Part shown: one piece after another, positions 45,201 to 53,719 of the stretch
How positions within the stretch are numbered: the first letter of the stretch is position 1
Layout of the letters: every line of letters begins with the position of its first letter
Assembly: GCA_023412915.1 (NCBI GenBank)
Contig: JAEZRE010000020.1
Location: 1 to 64,000, forward strand
Reading direction: 5' to 3'
From: Bacillota bacterium
GTDB lineage: Bacteria; Bacillota; Clostridia; Acetivibrionales; DTU013
DNA length: 64,000 nt
Made by a program: the position numbers and the translations under genes
Notes under the pieces: generated by a model
What the model was told of the DNA's origin: nothing
Databases searched by the model: none
The model's input: only the letters and a program-made list of their open reading frames with translations

Positions 45201-47795
45201 ATGCAACATTATTTTGAAGAAGCAAATACCGTACTGCAAGCGCAGGAGACGACCACGAACGGCCTTGATGCCACAAAGGCCGCGGAGAGATTGAATAGAT
45301 TCGGCAGAAACAAGCTCGCCGAGGGTAAAAAGAAACCGTTGATACTTCGTTTTCTTGACCAGATGAAGGACCCGATGGTTATCGTTCTGATAGCTGCCGC
45401 GATCATTTCGGGAATTGTAGGAGAGCTTGCCGATATGATCATAATACTTGTTGTCGTAGTGCTTAATTCGGTACTCGGCGTAGTACAGGAGGGCAAGGCT
45501 GAGAAGGCCATCGAAGCTCTCCAGAAAATGTCTTCTCCTTTTTCAAAAGTAAGAAGGGGCGGGCATGTAGTACAGATCAAATCGGAAGAAGTGGCGCCCG
45601 GCGATATCGTATTGCTCGAGGCGGGCGACGCAGTGCCTGCCGATATGAGGCTTATCGAAGCCGCCAGCCTTAAAATCGAAGAAGCTTCTCTGACCGGAGA
45701 ATCCGTGCCTTCGGAAAAATTCAGCCAGGCGCTCGAAAAAACTGAAAAGGATGTACCGCTCGGCGACCGCCACAATATGGCCTATATGGGCACAAACGTC
45801 GTTTATGGCCGAGGAGAGGGCGTCGTAGTAGAGACGGGCATGTCCACCCAAATGGGTAAGATAGCCGGAATACTTTCAAACACGAACGATGATAAAACGC
45901 CGCTGCAGAAAACGCTCGCCGGCCTTAGCCGCGTCCTTAGTGTCGGTGTTCTGGCCATAAGCATATTCATATTCCTGTTCGGCGTCCTTAGCAACGGAGG
46001 GTTCACCGGCAGCTATGTACTTGAAATGTTTCTGGTTGCGATAAGCCTTGCGGTCGCCGCGATACCGGAAGGTCTGGTGGCGGTCGTTACGGTAGTATTG
46101 TCTATTGGCGTCACGAAGATGTCAAAACGCAACGCGATCATCAGAAAACTCACAGCCGTTGAAACGCTCGGCTGTACCCAGGTAATTTGCTCGGACAAGA
46201 CAGGAACGCTGACCCAGAATAAAATGACGGTCGTAGACACATTTGGTGATACGCGTCGTCTGGCCATATCAATGTCACTTTGCAACGACGCGTCCATATC
46301 GGGCGATAACGGCGAGATCGTTGGCGAACCCACGGAAAGCGCGCTTGTCCGTTTCGCGCTGGAACAGGGTATCAACAAGACCGAACTCACCGGTATAATG
46401 CCGCGTCTGGCGGAAGCGCCTTTTGATTCGGTAAGGAAAATGATGTCTACGGTACACAATGACCCTGACGGTAAATACGTCCAGTATACGAAGGGCGCGC
46501 CGGATGAGCTGCTGAGAAACTGTACCAGCATGCTCACATCAGAGGGAACGGTAGCTCTGAATGACGATATGAGAAAGCTGATACTCGACGAGAACAGGAG
46601 AATGGCGGGCAAAGCCTTGCGAGTCCTTGGTTCGGCTCTTAAAATAACGGACCGGCTTCCCGAAGACACATCGCCCGGCAGTCTCGAAAAGGAGCTTACT
46701 TTTATCGGCCTCGTGGGCATGATAGATCCGGTGAGGCCCGAAGTGAAGGCGGCCATAGAAAAATGCCGCGCAGCCGGGATAAAGCCCGTTATGATCACAG
46801 GCGACCATAAGGTCACGGCTATAGCAATCGCAAAGGAGCTTGGGATAATAACCGACGATAGTCAGGCTATCACCGGACTTGAGCTTGACGAGCTATCGGA
46901 TCAGCAATTTGAAAAAAACATATTGAACTATGGCGTATACGCGAGAGTACAGCCCGAACACAAGGTCAGAATCGTAAAGATGTGGAAAAAGCTCGGCAGG
47001 ATCACTGCGATGACGGGCGACGGCGTCAACGACGCCCCGGCTTTGAAATCGTCCGATATAGGCGTAGGAATGGGTATCACGGGGACGGATGTTTCAAAAA
47101 ATGTTTCCGATATGGTGCTTGCGGACGATAATTTTGCTTCCATTGTTTATGCGGTGGAAGAAGGCCGCAGGATCTACGATAATATCCGCAAGGCGATACA
47201 ATTTCTACTCTCCTCCAACCTGAGCGAGGTGGTAGCGCTGTTTACTGCCACACTTATGAATTTCCGCCTGTTTTCACCGATTCATATACTCTGGATCAAC
47301 CTTGTTACCGATACGCTGCCTGCTATAGCGTTGGGAATGGAAGAGGCAGAGGAAGACATAATGAAAAAAGCTCCGCGCAGCGCAAAGGAAGGGATATTTG
47401 CGGGCGGGCTCGCCATGGGTGTGGTTTATCAGGGTATAGTCATCGCGGCGCTGACACTGGCCTCATATATGATAGGCAACAGGCAGGACCACATCACCGG
47501 TATGACAATGGCCTTCCTGACGATGTCTTCGTGCGAGGTATTCCAGTCGCTGAATCTGCGATCCAGGACAAAGTCGATATTCAGGCTGAAGACCCATAAC
47601 AAATATTTGACCGGTGCAATGATACTGTCGCTGATACTTACAATATCGGTCATTTATCTGCCCAGCGTCAATACCGTATTCAGTCTGACCGCACTGTCGG
47701 CAGGCAGGTTTCTAGCAGCTATGGGTCTTGCTGTTGCGATCATACCGGTCGTCGAGCTGGTCAAATTCGTACAGACATTATTTAACAGGAGATAG
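45201..47795 (+). CDS. Calcium-translocating P-type ATPase
   Basis: The 864-residue P2A-type ATPase starts at the ATG with GAAGGGG 8 bases upstream; an in-frame TTG two codons earlier is too close to that site. The order is N-terminal cation ATPase segment, actuator domain (EEASLTGESVP), AAIPEGL in helix 4, phosphorylation site CSDKTGTLTQNK, ATP site YTKGAPDELL, and GDGVNDAPALK. Helix 6 has ILWINLVTDTLPAIALG; with PEGL this indicates Ca2+. It exports Ca2+ from the cytoplasm. It is the first gene of a likely four-gene run. Confidence 0.93.
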   Translation: MQHYFEEANTVLQAQETTTNGLDATKAAERLNRFGRNKLAEGKKKPLILRFLDQMKDPMVIVLIAAAIISGIVGELADMIIILVVVVLNSVLGVVQEGKAEKAIEALQKMSSPFSKVRRGGHVVQIKSEEVAPGDIVLLEAGDAVPADMRLIEAASLKIEEASLTGESVPSEKFSQALEKTEKDVPLGDRHNMAYMGTNVVYGRGEGVVVETGMSTQMGKIAGILSNTNDDKTPLQKTLAGLSRVLSVGVLAISIFIFLFGVLSNGGFTGSYVLEMFLVAISLAVAAIPEGLVAVVTVVLSIGVTKMSKRNAIIRKLTAVETLGCTQVICSDKTGTLTQNKMTVVDTFGDTRRLAISMSLCNDASISGDNGEIVGEPTESALVRFALEQGINKTELTGIMPRLAEAPFDSVRKMMSTVHNDPDGKYVQYTKGAPDELLRNCTSMLTSEGTVALNDDMRKLILDENRRMAGKALRVLGSALKITDRLPEDTSPGSLEKELTFIGLVGMIDPVRPEVKAAIEKCRAAGIKPVMITGDHKVTAIAIAKELGIITDDSQAITGLELDELSDQQFEKNILNYGVYARVQPEHKVRIVKMWKKLGRITAMTGDGVNDAPALKSSDIGVGMGITGTDVSKNVSDMVLADDNFASIVYAVEEGRRIYDNIRKAIQFLLSSNLSEVVALFTATLMNFRLFSPIHILWINLVTDTLPAIALGMEEAEEDIMKKAPRSAKEGIFAGGLAMGVVYQGIVIAALTLASYMIGNRQDHITGMTMAFLTMSSCEVFQSLNLRSRTKSIFRLKTHNKYLTGAMILSLILTISVIYLPSVNTVFSLTALSAGRFLAAMGLAVAIIPVVELVKFVQTLFNRR

Positions 47796-47805
47796 GGGAG
47801 ATACC

Positions 47806-48198
47806 ATGGAGTGGTTACGTAAGTTTATGATGGGCAGGTACGGAACGGATCGTCTCTCGTTTGCCCTGCTGATTTTATCCATAATTCTGACTTTCCTCGG
47901 GAGCATACTGCATTTGGCGCTTCTGACGTACTTGAGTTATATTCCTCTCATACTGGTCATTTACAGGATGCTTTCCAGAAATATAAAAAAAAGAAGCATG
48001 GAAAATTACAAGTTTTCGATGCTCACAAGCCCGGTATATGGTTGGTTCATCAAGCTGCGCAGGCGTTTTTCCGAGCGCGGCACGCACAAGTTTCTGAAGT
48101 GTCCCGAATGTAAGGCGGAATTGCGCCTTCCCAAAGGCAAAGGGACGATAATGGTCACATGTCCCAAATGCAGGGCTGAATTTAAAGCCAGGACCTGA
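47806..48198 (+). CDS. Small membrane protein with C-terminal zinc ribbon
   Basis: The 130-residue protein starts at the ATG after AGGGGAG, 10 bases after the Ca2+-ATPase stop. Two membrane helices (about 18-60) are followed by a basic segment. A C-terminal zinc ribbon follows, with the Cys pairs CPECKAEL and CPKCRAEF. Such proteins are widespread hypothetical proteins in Clostridia. Spacing suggests co-transcription with the ATPase and the ABC pair. No function is assigned. Confidence 0.75.
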   Translation: MEWLRKFMMGRYGTDRLSFALLILSIILTFLGSILHLALLTYLSYIPLILVIYRMLSRNIKKRSMENYKFSMLTSPVYGWFIKLRRRFSERGTHKFLKCPECKAELRLPKGKGTIMVTCPKCRAEFKART

Positions 48199-48210
48199 GG
48201 TGGTTTCCTA

Positions 48211-48915
48211 GTGGGAACATATATTCAATTCGAAAACGTTAGCAAGCATTATAAAATGGGAGAAATGGTCATTCCTGCCATACATGATATCACCTTCGGC
48301 GTAGACAAGGGTGAATTCTGCGTCATCGTCGGCCCGAGCGGAGCCGGGAAAACTACCGTCCTGAACCTTCTCGGCGGCATGGACGGCGTGACGGGCGGGA
48401 GGATACTGATGGACGGTCGTGAGATATCCTCGTACAATACGAAACAGTTGACGGCATACCGCCGTTTTGACGTAGGCTTCGTATTTCAATTCTACAATCT
48501 CGTTCAAAATCTCACTGCCCTTGAAAATGTGGAGCTTGCAGGCGAGATCTGCAGGAGCTCCGCATCTGCAAATGAGATACTTGACAAGGTCGGCCTGGGC
48601 GACCGTACGTCAAACTTTCCATCCCAGCTATCCGGAGGCGAGCAGCAGAGGGTCGCTATCGCAAGGGCTCTTGTAAAGAACCCCAAGTTGTTGCTTTGCG
48701 ACGAACCTACGGGCGCTCTCGATTATGGTACGGGTAAGTCGATATTGAAGCTTCTGCAGGATACCTGCCGGAACGAGGGAATGACCGTGATCGTCATCAC
48801 CCATAACCAGGCGATCACAGCCATGGCGGACAGGGTAATAAAGATAAGGAACGGTAAGATATCCGGCATGCAGATGAATGAAGAACCATTGCCGGTCGAA
48901 TCGATCGAGTGGTGA
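48211..48915 (+). CDS. MacB/LolD-type ABC ATPase
   Basis: The 234-residue protein starts at GTG, with GAGGTGG upstream. Walker A GPSGAGKTT, Q-loop FQFYNLVQNLTALENVEL, signature QLSGGEQQRVAIARAL, Walker B LLLCDEPTGALD and H-loop VITHN are all canonical for the MacB/FtsE/LolD family, which works with FtsX-type permeases. The partner permease follows 47 bases later. Confidence 0.92.
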   Translation: MGTYIQFENVSKHYKMGEMVIPAIHDITFGVDKGEFCVIVGPSGAGKTTVLNLLGGMDGVTGGRILMDGREISSYNTKQLTAYRRFDVGFVFQFYNLVQNLTALENVELAGEICRSSASANEILDKVGLGDRTSNFPSQLSGGEQQRVAIARALVKNPKLLLCDEPTGALDYGTGKSILKLLQDTCRNEGMTVIVITHNQAITAMADRVIKIRNGKISGMQMNEEPLPVESIEW

Positions 48916-48962
48916 TCCGCCTTATATAATGAACTGTTATAAACGGGGGCTCGGTTCAGTCT

Positions 48963-51900
48963 ATGAAAAAAACGATGAGGCATAATGTTCTAATAGAAAT
49001 AGCAGCTTCTTTCAGCCGCTATATAGCCATTTTTGCCATTGTTATGCTGGGAGTGGGCTTTTTTGCGGGCCTCAGGAGCACCTCGGCAGTAATGAAGGAT
49101 TCGGCGGATAGTTATTTTGATGCGCAGGATCTGATGGACCTGCACCTGAGATCAACCATGGGTTTTACTGCGGATGATGCGGCAGCGGTGCGAAAAACCT
49201 CCGGAATACGCGAGTTGATGGCAACCTATACAGACGATGTGCTGGTCGAGCGCGAGACCGGCCTTAAAGCGGCCAGGATCATGGCTCTGCCTGACGGATC
49301 GGCCGGAAACGGCGCAATAAACATGCCCAAGCTGATACAGGGCAGACTGCCGAAGAAAAATGACGAATGCCTTGTCGACAGTAACCAGCTCAGATATACG
49401 CCCGAGCTTATCGGCTCCACCATTACCATATCCGGCCAGACTCCCTCCAGTGCGCTTGAAATGCTGAAAAACCGCGAATTCACCGTTACGGGCATAGCCG
49501 AATCACCTGCGTACATATCGCTGGATCGCGGTACTACAAGTGTAGGCAGCGGAAGTATCGCATTCTTTCTAATGATACCTGAGGAAGGGTTCAACTCCGA
49601 TTATTATACGGACCTGTATGCCGCAGTGGAGGGAGCTTTGGAGCTGTCAAGCTATTCGGACGCATACGGCGATCTGGTCGGAAAAACTGAGGATCGCTTG
49701 AAAATACTCGCAGATGAGCGTGAAGACATACGCTATGAGGATATTATGGCCGATGCCCGTGAAAAGCTCGGCAATTCCGAAAAGGCTCTCACCGACGCCC
49801 GCGCCGAAGCCGATGCGGAACTGGCCAAAGCCAGGGAGGATATCGACAGCGCCGTGTCTGAAATCGAGAGAAATGAAGAGAAGCTGCAGAAATTTGAGCA
49901 GGAGCTTTTATCTGCGAAGGCTGAACTGGCGCAAAAGGAAAAGGAGTTTACAGAGCAGACCGCCGACTCGCAAAAACGGATTGACTCCGCCGCAGCTGCA
50001 ATTGTCGAGGGCAAGCAGAAAATAGCCAGGAATCAGGCGGCTCTGGACAGCGGCTATGCATCGCTTGAAGCATTTAAACAGCAGATCGCTGCGCTGAATA
50101 CCGCAGGGAAGACCGATGAGGCAGCCGCGCTGTCACTAAAGGCGGCAGTCACAGAGAAACAACTCAAGGTGAATGCCGCTGCTTTGGACCGGGCAAAAGC
50201 CGATATCGCAGCAAAAGATAAGGAGTTGGAGGCGGGAAAAGCCGTGCTTGACGCCGGGAAGGCCAAAGCTTATGCGGAATTCGAAAAGGCACGAAAGGAT
50301 ATAACCGCGAGCGAGGATAAAATTGAAAAAGGGCGGGCCGAACTTGCGGAAGCAAAGTCGAAGCTTTCCGAAGGCCGAAAGGAATACGACGCACAGAGGG
50401 TCGACGCAGACAAGCGACTGCAGGATTCGCAGACTGAAATCGACAAAGGCCGGGCAGATGTGGAAAAAATCAAAAAGCCGGTGTGGTATGTGCTCGACCG
50501 GAACACCAACCCGGGTTTCGTCGGTTACGGGGCGGACGCCGACAGGATCAACGCAATTTCCGAGGTGTTCCCCGTATTTTTCTTCCTGGTAGCCGCACTC
50601 GTGTGCCTTACGACGATGACGCGAATGGTCGAGGAGCAGAGGGCGCAGATCGGGACATTCAAAGCGCTTGGTTACGGCAGAGCTGCCATCGTATCGAAAT
50701 ACCTGTTCTATGCGGGCAGCGCGACAATACTGGGCAGCGCGGCCGGACTGACGCTCGGCTTTCTCACCTTCCCTTTTGTAATATATAAAGCTTATGGAAT
50801 CCTGTATACTCTTCCTCCTGCAATATTGGAGTTCAATGTACGTTATGCATTAATATCATCGCTTCTGGCGATAGCGTCGACCTTCGCGGCCACCTTCTGG
50901 GCATGCTGGAACGAGCTTGCGGAAGTGCCGGCCGAACTGCTGAGGCCGAGAGCTCCGGCTCCCGGTAAAAGAGTTCTGCTTGAAAGGTTCCCTGCGGTTT
51001 GGAACCGTCTTTCTTTTTTGAGAAAAGTTACGTTCAGGAACCTGTTCCGTTATAAAAAACGTTTCTTTATGACAGTCCTGGGAGTCGGTGGCTGCACGGC
51101 TCTCCTGCTGACGGGTTTCGGGCTGAGAGACTCTATAATGGGCATAGTTGCGAAGCAATTCGGAGGCATCGATATATATGATGTTTCGATTAGCCTAAAG
51201 GACACCGGTACTTCATCTCGGGATTCGGCTCTGAACCGCGAGCTGCAGCCGCTTGCCGGCGATTCTCTCTATGTAATGCCGGCCTCGGTGGATGTGAAGG
51301 CCAATGGCAATAAAATGACTTCAAACCTGATCGTCCCGGAGAAAGCTGAAAAGCTTGAGGATTTTATTGTATTTCGGGACCGGGCGACACAGGAAGCCAT
51401 ACCTTTTCCACAGCCCGGCAAAGTAATATTGTCCGAAAAACTCGCTATAAAGTTGAAGGTCAGGGCAGGCGACAAAATCAGCCTGAACAGCGGAGGTCTC
51501 GATGATAAAACGGCTATAGTAGGCAGCATTACTGAAAACTATGTTTATAATTTTATCTATATGACCGCGGAGGATTATACCGCCGCGTTCGGGAAAAATC
51601 CCGAATTCGGGCAGGTACTGGTGAAGCTGTCCGGCACCCCCGATAATTCGGAGGAGGACGAAAAGGTACTCTCGGAAAAGATACTTAAAATGGAAAACGT
51701 GAGCTCTGTCAATTTTACCGCGAAAAGCCGCAGGGATTTTGATAAAACCATGAAGAGCCTGAATTCCGTCGTCATTCTGATCATTATTTGCGCGAACCTG
51801 CTCGCTTTTGTCGTGCTGTACAACCTCACCAACGTCAATATAACCGAGAGGCTTCGCGAGATCGCCACTATCAAGGTTCTGGGCTTCTATGACAACGAAG

Positions 51901-52160
51901 TTTCCGCGTATGTATACCGTGAAAATTTCGTACTGACTTTCATAGGCACGCTGCTCGGTCTCGTCGGAGGAATATTCCTGCACCGTTTCGTAGTACAGAC
52001 GGCAGAGGTCGATATCGTAATGTTTGAAAGAAACATCGAATTCATGAGTTATGTGTGGTCGGCGCTGCTGACCCTGGCGTTCACCGCGCTCGTAAACTTC
52101 GTGATGTACTACAGGCTCCGCGGCATCAGTATGGTCGAATCGCTCAAATCCGCGGAGTGA
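48963..52160 (+). CDS. FtsX-like ABC permease with long coiled-coil domain
   Basis: The 1065-residue protein has one N-terminal helix (about 18-38), then a large extracytoplasmic part. That part includes roughly residues 265-510 of Ala/Glu/Lys-rich heptads, predicted to be a long antiparallel coiled coil. Two FtsX modules follow (about 535-680 and 940-1060). The first carries MTRMVEEQRAQIGTFKALGY and the second ITERLREIATIKVLGFY, typical of MacB-type permeases. The duplicated FtsX arrangement on one chain suggests it works as a monomer with the ATPase dimer. It is probably mechanotransmissive (lipid, peptide or envelope function) rather than a simple importer. Confidence 0.86.
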   Translation: MKKTMRHNVLIEIAASFSRYIAIFAIVMLGVGFFAGLRSTSAVMKDSADSYFDAQDLMDLHLRSTMGFTADDAAAVRKTSGIRELMATYTDDVLVERETGLKAARIMALPDGSAGNGAINMPKLIQGRLPKKNDECLVDSNQLRYTPELIGSTITISGQTPSSALEMLKNREFTVTGIAESPAYISLDRGTTSVGSGSIAFFLMIPEEGFNSDYYTDLYAAVEGALELSSYSDAYGDLVGKTEDRLKILADEREDIRYEDIMADAREKLGNSEKALTDARAEADAELAKAREDIDSAVSEIERNEEKLQKFEQELLSAKAELAQKEKEFTEQTADSQKRIDSAAAAIVEGKQKIARNQAALDSGYASLEAFKQQIAALNTAGKTDEAAALSLKAAVTEKQLKVNAAALDRAKADIAAKDKELEAGKAVLDAGKAKAYAEFEKARKDITASEDKIEKGRAELAEAKSKLSEGRKEYDAQRVDADKRLQDSQTEIDKGRADVEKIKKPVWYVLDRNTNPGFVGYGADADRINAISEVFPVFFFLVAALVCLTTMTRMVEEQRAQIGTFKALGYGRAAIVSKYLFYAGSATILGSAAGLTLGFLTFPFVIYKAYGILYTLPPAILEFNVRYALISSLLAIASTFAATFWACWNELAEVPAELLRPRAPAPGKRVLLERFPAVWNRLSFLRKVTFRNLFRYKKRFFMTVLGVGGCTALLLTGFGLRDSIMGIVAKQFGGIDIYDVSISLKDTGTSSRDSALNRELQPLAGDSLYVMPASVDVKANGNKMTSNLIVPEKAEKLEDFIVFRDRATQEAIPFPQPGKVILSEKLAIKLKVRAGDKISLNSGGLDDKTAIVGSITENYVYNFIYMTAEDYTAAFGKNPEFGQVLVKLSGTPDNSEEDEKVLSEKILKMENVSSVNFTAKSRRDFDKTMKSLNSVVILIIICANLLAFVVLYNLTNVNITERLREIATIKVLGFYDNEVSAYVYRENFVLTFIGTLLGLVGGIFLHRFVVQTAEVDIVMFERNIEFMSYVWSALLTLAFTALVNFVMYYRLRGISMVESLKSAE

Positions 52161-52183
52161 GAGACGAAGGCGGCGCGTTAGCG

Positions 52184-52213
52184 TTGACTAACCTCAGGCA
52201 TCCATTATATAAT
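52184..52213 (+). promoter_or_regulatory. Promoter of the metal riboswitch transcript
   Basis: TTGACT (52184-52189), 18-base spacer, TATAAT (52208-52213). The transcript would begin about 30 bases before the riboswitch aptamer. Confidence 0.65.
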
Positions 52214-52251
52214 TAAACAATCAATTTGCGCTGCACTCTACTACAGTACAA

Positions 52252-52352
52252 ACTGAGCAGGCGATGAACCGGAAACGGTTTGTGGGGCTGGGCCGAGACG
52301 GCAACAGATCGGAAATGAACGAATCTGTGGGACAGTAATATGTTCCATGGAT
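52252..52352 (+). promoter_or_regulatory. NiCo (czcD) riboswitch with overlapping terminator
   Basis: The aptamer (52252-52336) opens ACTGAGCAGGCGATGA, continues GGGGCTGGGCCGAGACGG and CAACAGAT, and closes ATCTGTGGGACAGT. This matches the known NiCo riboswitch sequence at nearly all conserved blocks. The 3' part also pairs as ATCTGTGGGAC with GTTCCATGGAT followed by TTTTTT, an intrinsic terminator that excludes the last aptamer stem. Metal binding should therefore turn transcription on. NiCo RNAs bind Co2+ and Ni2+, and Fe2+ binding has also been reported. Confidence 0.93.
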
Positions 52353-52398
52353 TTTTTTATTTTACGAGGCTGCGCATAATAAAAAATGAGGTGTAAGA

Positions 52399-53583
52399 AT
52401 GGCTGATATACTCATCAGGCTTTTTATCAGGGACCGCGAAAATACTGAAAACGCGCAGGTCAGGGAAAACTACGGTAAGTTTGCGGGAGTTGTCGGCATA
52501 GCTACGAACCTTCTGCTCTTCCTTCTAAAAATAACCGTGGGAACGCTTTCCCATAGCATATCGATAACTGCGGACGCGGTTAACAACCTTTCGGACTCGG
52601 GCTCCTCCGTTGTTACGCTTGTTGGCTTCAAGATATCGGGAAAGCCTGCCGATGCCGGCCATCCCTACGGACATGCACGCATGGAATATATTTCGGGCCT
52701 GATCGTATCGTTTGTCATAGTCATTTTAGGTTTTCAGCTTGTCCAGACTTCGGCAGACAAGATAATACATCCGCAGACAGCGCAATTTTCCTGGCTGACT
52801 ATTGTCGTACTGGTCGTATCGGTATTGTTAAAACTGTGGCAGTGCCTGTTTTATAGAAAAATCGGGAAGACCATAGATTCCTCGGCTTTACTAGCAACCT
52901 CCTTCGACAGCAGGAATGATATCCTGGCTACCTCCTCTGTACTAATAGCAACAGTGATTACGGCTTTGACGGGATTCAATCTGGACGGTTACATGGGCGT
53001 CGTGGTCGCTCTGTTTATTATGTTTTCCGGGGGTAAGCTCATTATGTCCACTGTCAGCCCTCTGCTCGGGAATGCGCCTTCCGAGGAGCTGGTACGTAAA
53101 ATATATAAAAAGATACAAAGCTATGAGGGTATCGTCGGAATGCATGACCTGAGCGTCCACAATTACGGAGTCGGCAAGTGCTTTGCGTCAGTCCACTGCG
53201 AGGTCTCGGCCGAACAGGATATAATGGTCAGCCATGACATCATCGACAACATCGAGCGTGATTTTTTAAAGGAAATGGATATCCATATGGTTATCCATCT
53301 CGATCCGGTCATTACGGACGACAGTAAGACGAATGAGCTCAAGGCCGAGGTGAAAAATGCGATAGGACAAATCTCAGAACATATAGGCATGCACGATTTC
53401 CGTGTGGTCTGGGGCTTAACACATTCGAATCTGATTTTTGATATCGTCGTACCTTTTGAATTTAAAATCAAGGATGCTGAGCTTATTGGACTTATCTCGG
53501 AAAGGGTTCAGAAAATCAACGCTTCCTATCGCGCGGTAATAACAGTCGATCATGACTACGTTCCGGCTTTTGCGGAAAAGTGA
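52399..53583 (+). CDS. Cation diffusion facilitator metal exporter
   Basis: The 394-residue protein has six membrane helices and an extended cytoplasmic part of about 175 residues that looks like two CDF C-terminal domains in tandem. Site A ligands align as Asn62/Asp66 (helix 2, NNLSD) and Asp170/Asp174 (helix 5, DSRND). The Asp-x-x-x-Asp in helix 5 is the pattern of Mn-type CDFs; Zn exporters have His there. Control by a NiCo riboswitch points instead to Co, Ni or Fe. It exports divalent metal in exchange for protons. AATGAGGTG precedes the ATG. Confidence 0.92.
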   Translation: MADILIRLFIRDRENTENAQVRENYGKFAGVVGIATNLLLFLLKITVGTLSHSISITADAVNNLSDSGSSVVTLVGFKISGKPADAGHPYGHARMEYISGLIVSFVIVILGFQLVQTSADKIIHPQTAQFSWLTIVVLVVSVLLKLWQCLFYRKIGKTIDSSALLATSFDSRNDILATSSVLIATVITALTGFNLDGYMGVVVALFIMFSGGKLIMSTVSPLLGNAPSEELVRKIYKKIQSYEGIVGMHDLSVHNYGVGKCFASVHCEVSAEQDIMVSHDIIDNIERDFLKEMDIHMVIHLDPVITDDSKTNELKAEVKNAIGQISEHIGMHDFRVVWGLTHSNLIFDIVVPFEFKIKDAELIGLISERVQKINASYRAVITVDHDYVPAFAEK

Positions 53584-53719
53584 GCGTCCATCCGGCGGCT
53601 GTGCGCCGCAGAATGTCACTAACACAAGCGGGATTGACAATATAGTTCATGTTATGCTATTGTCTGCTATGTACATTTATATTATATGAAGCATATTAAT
53701 AGAAATGGTGAGGCAGAAA

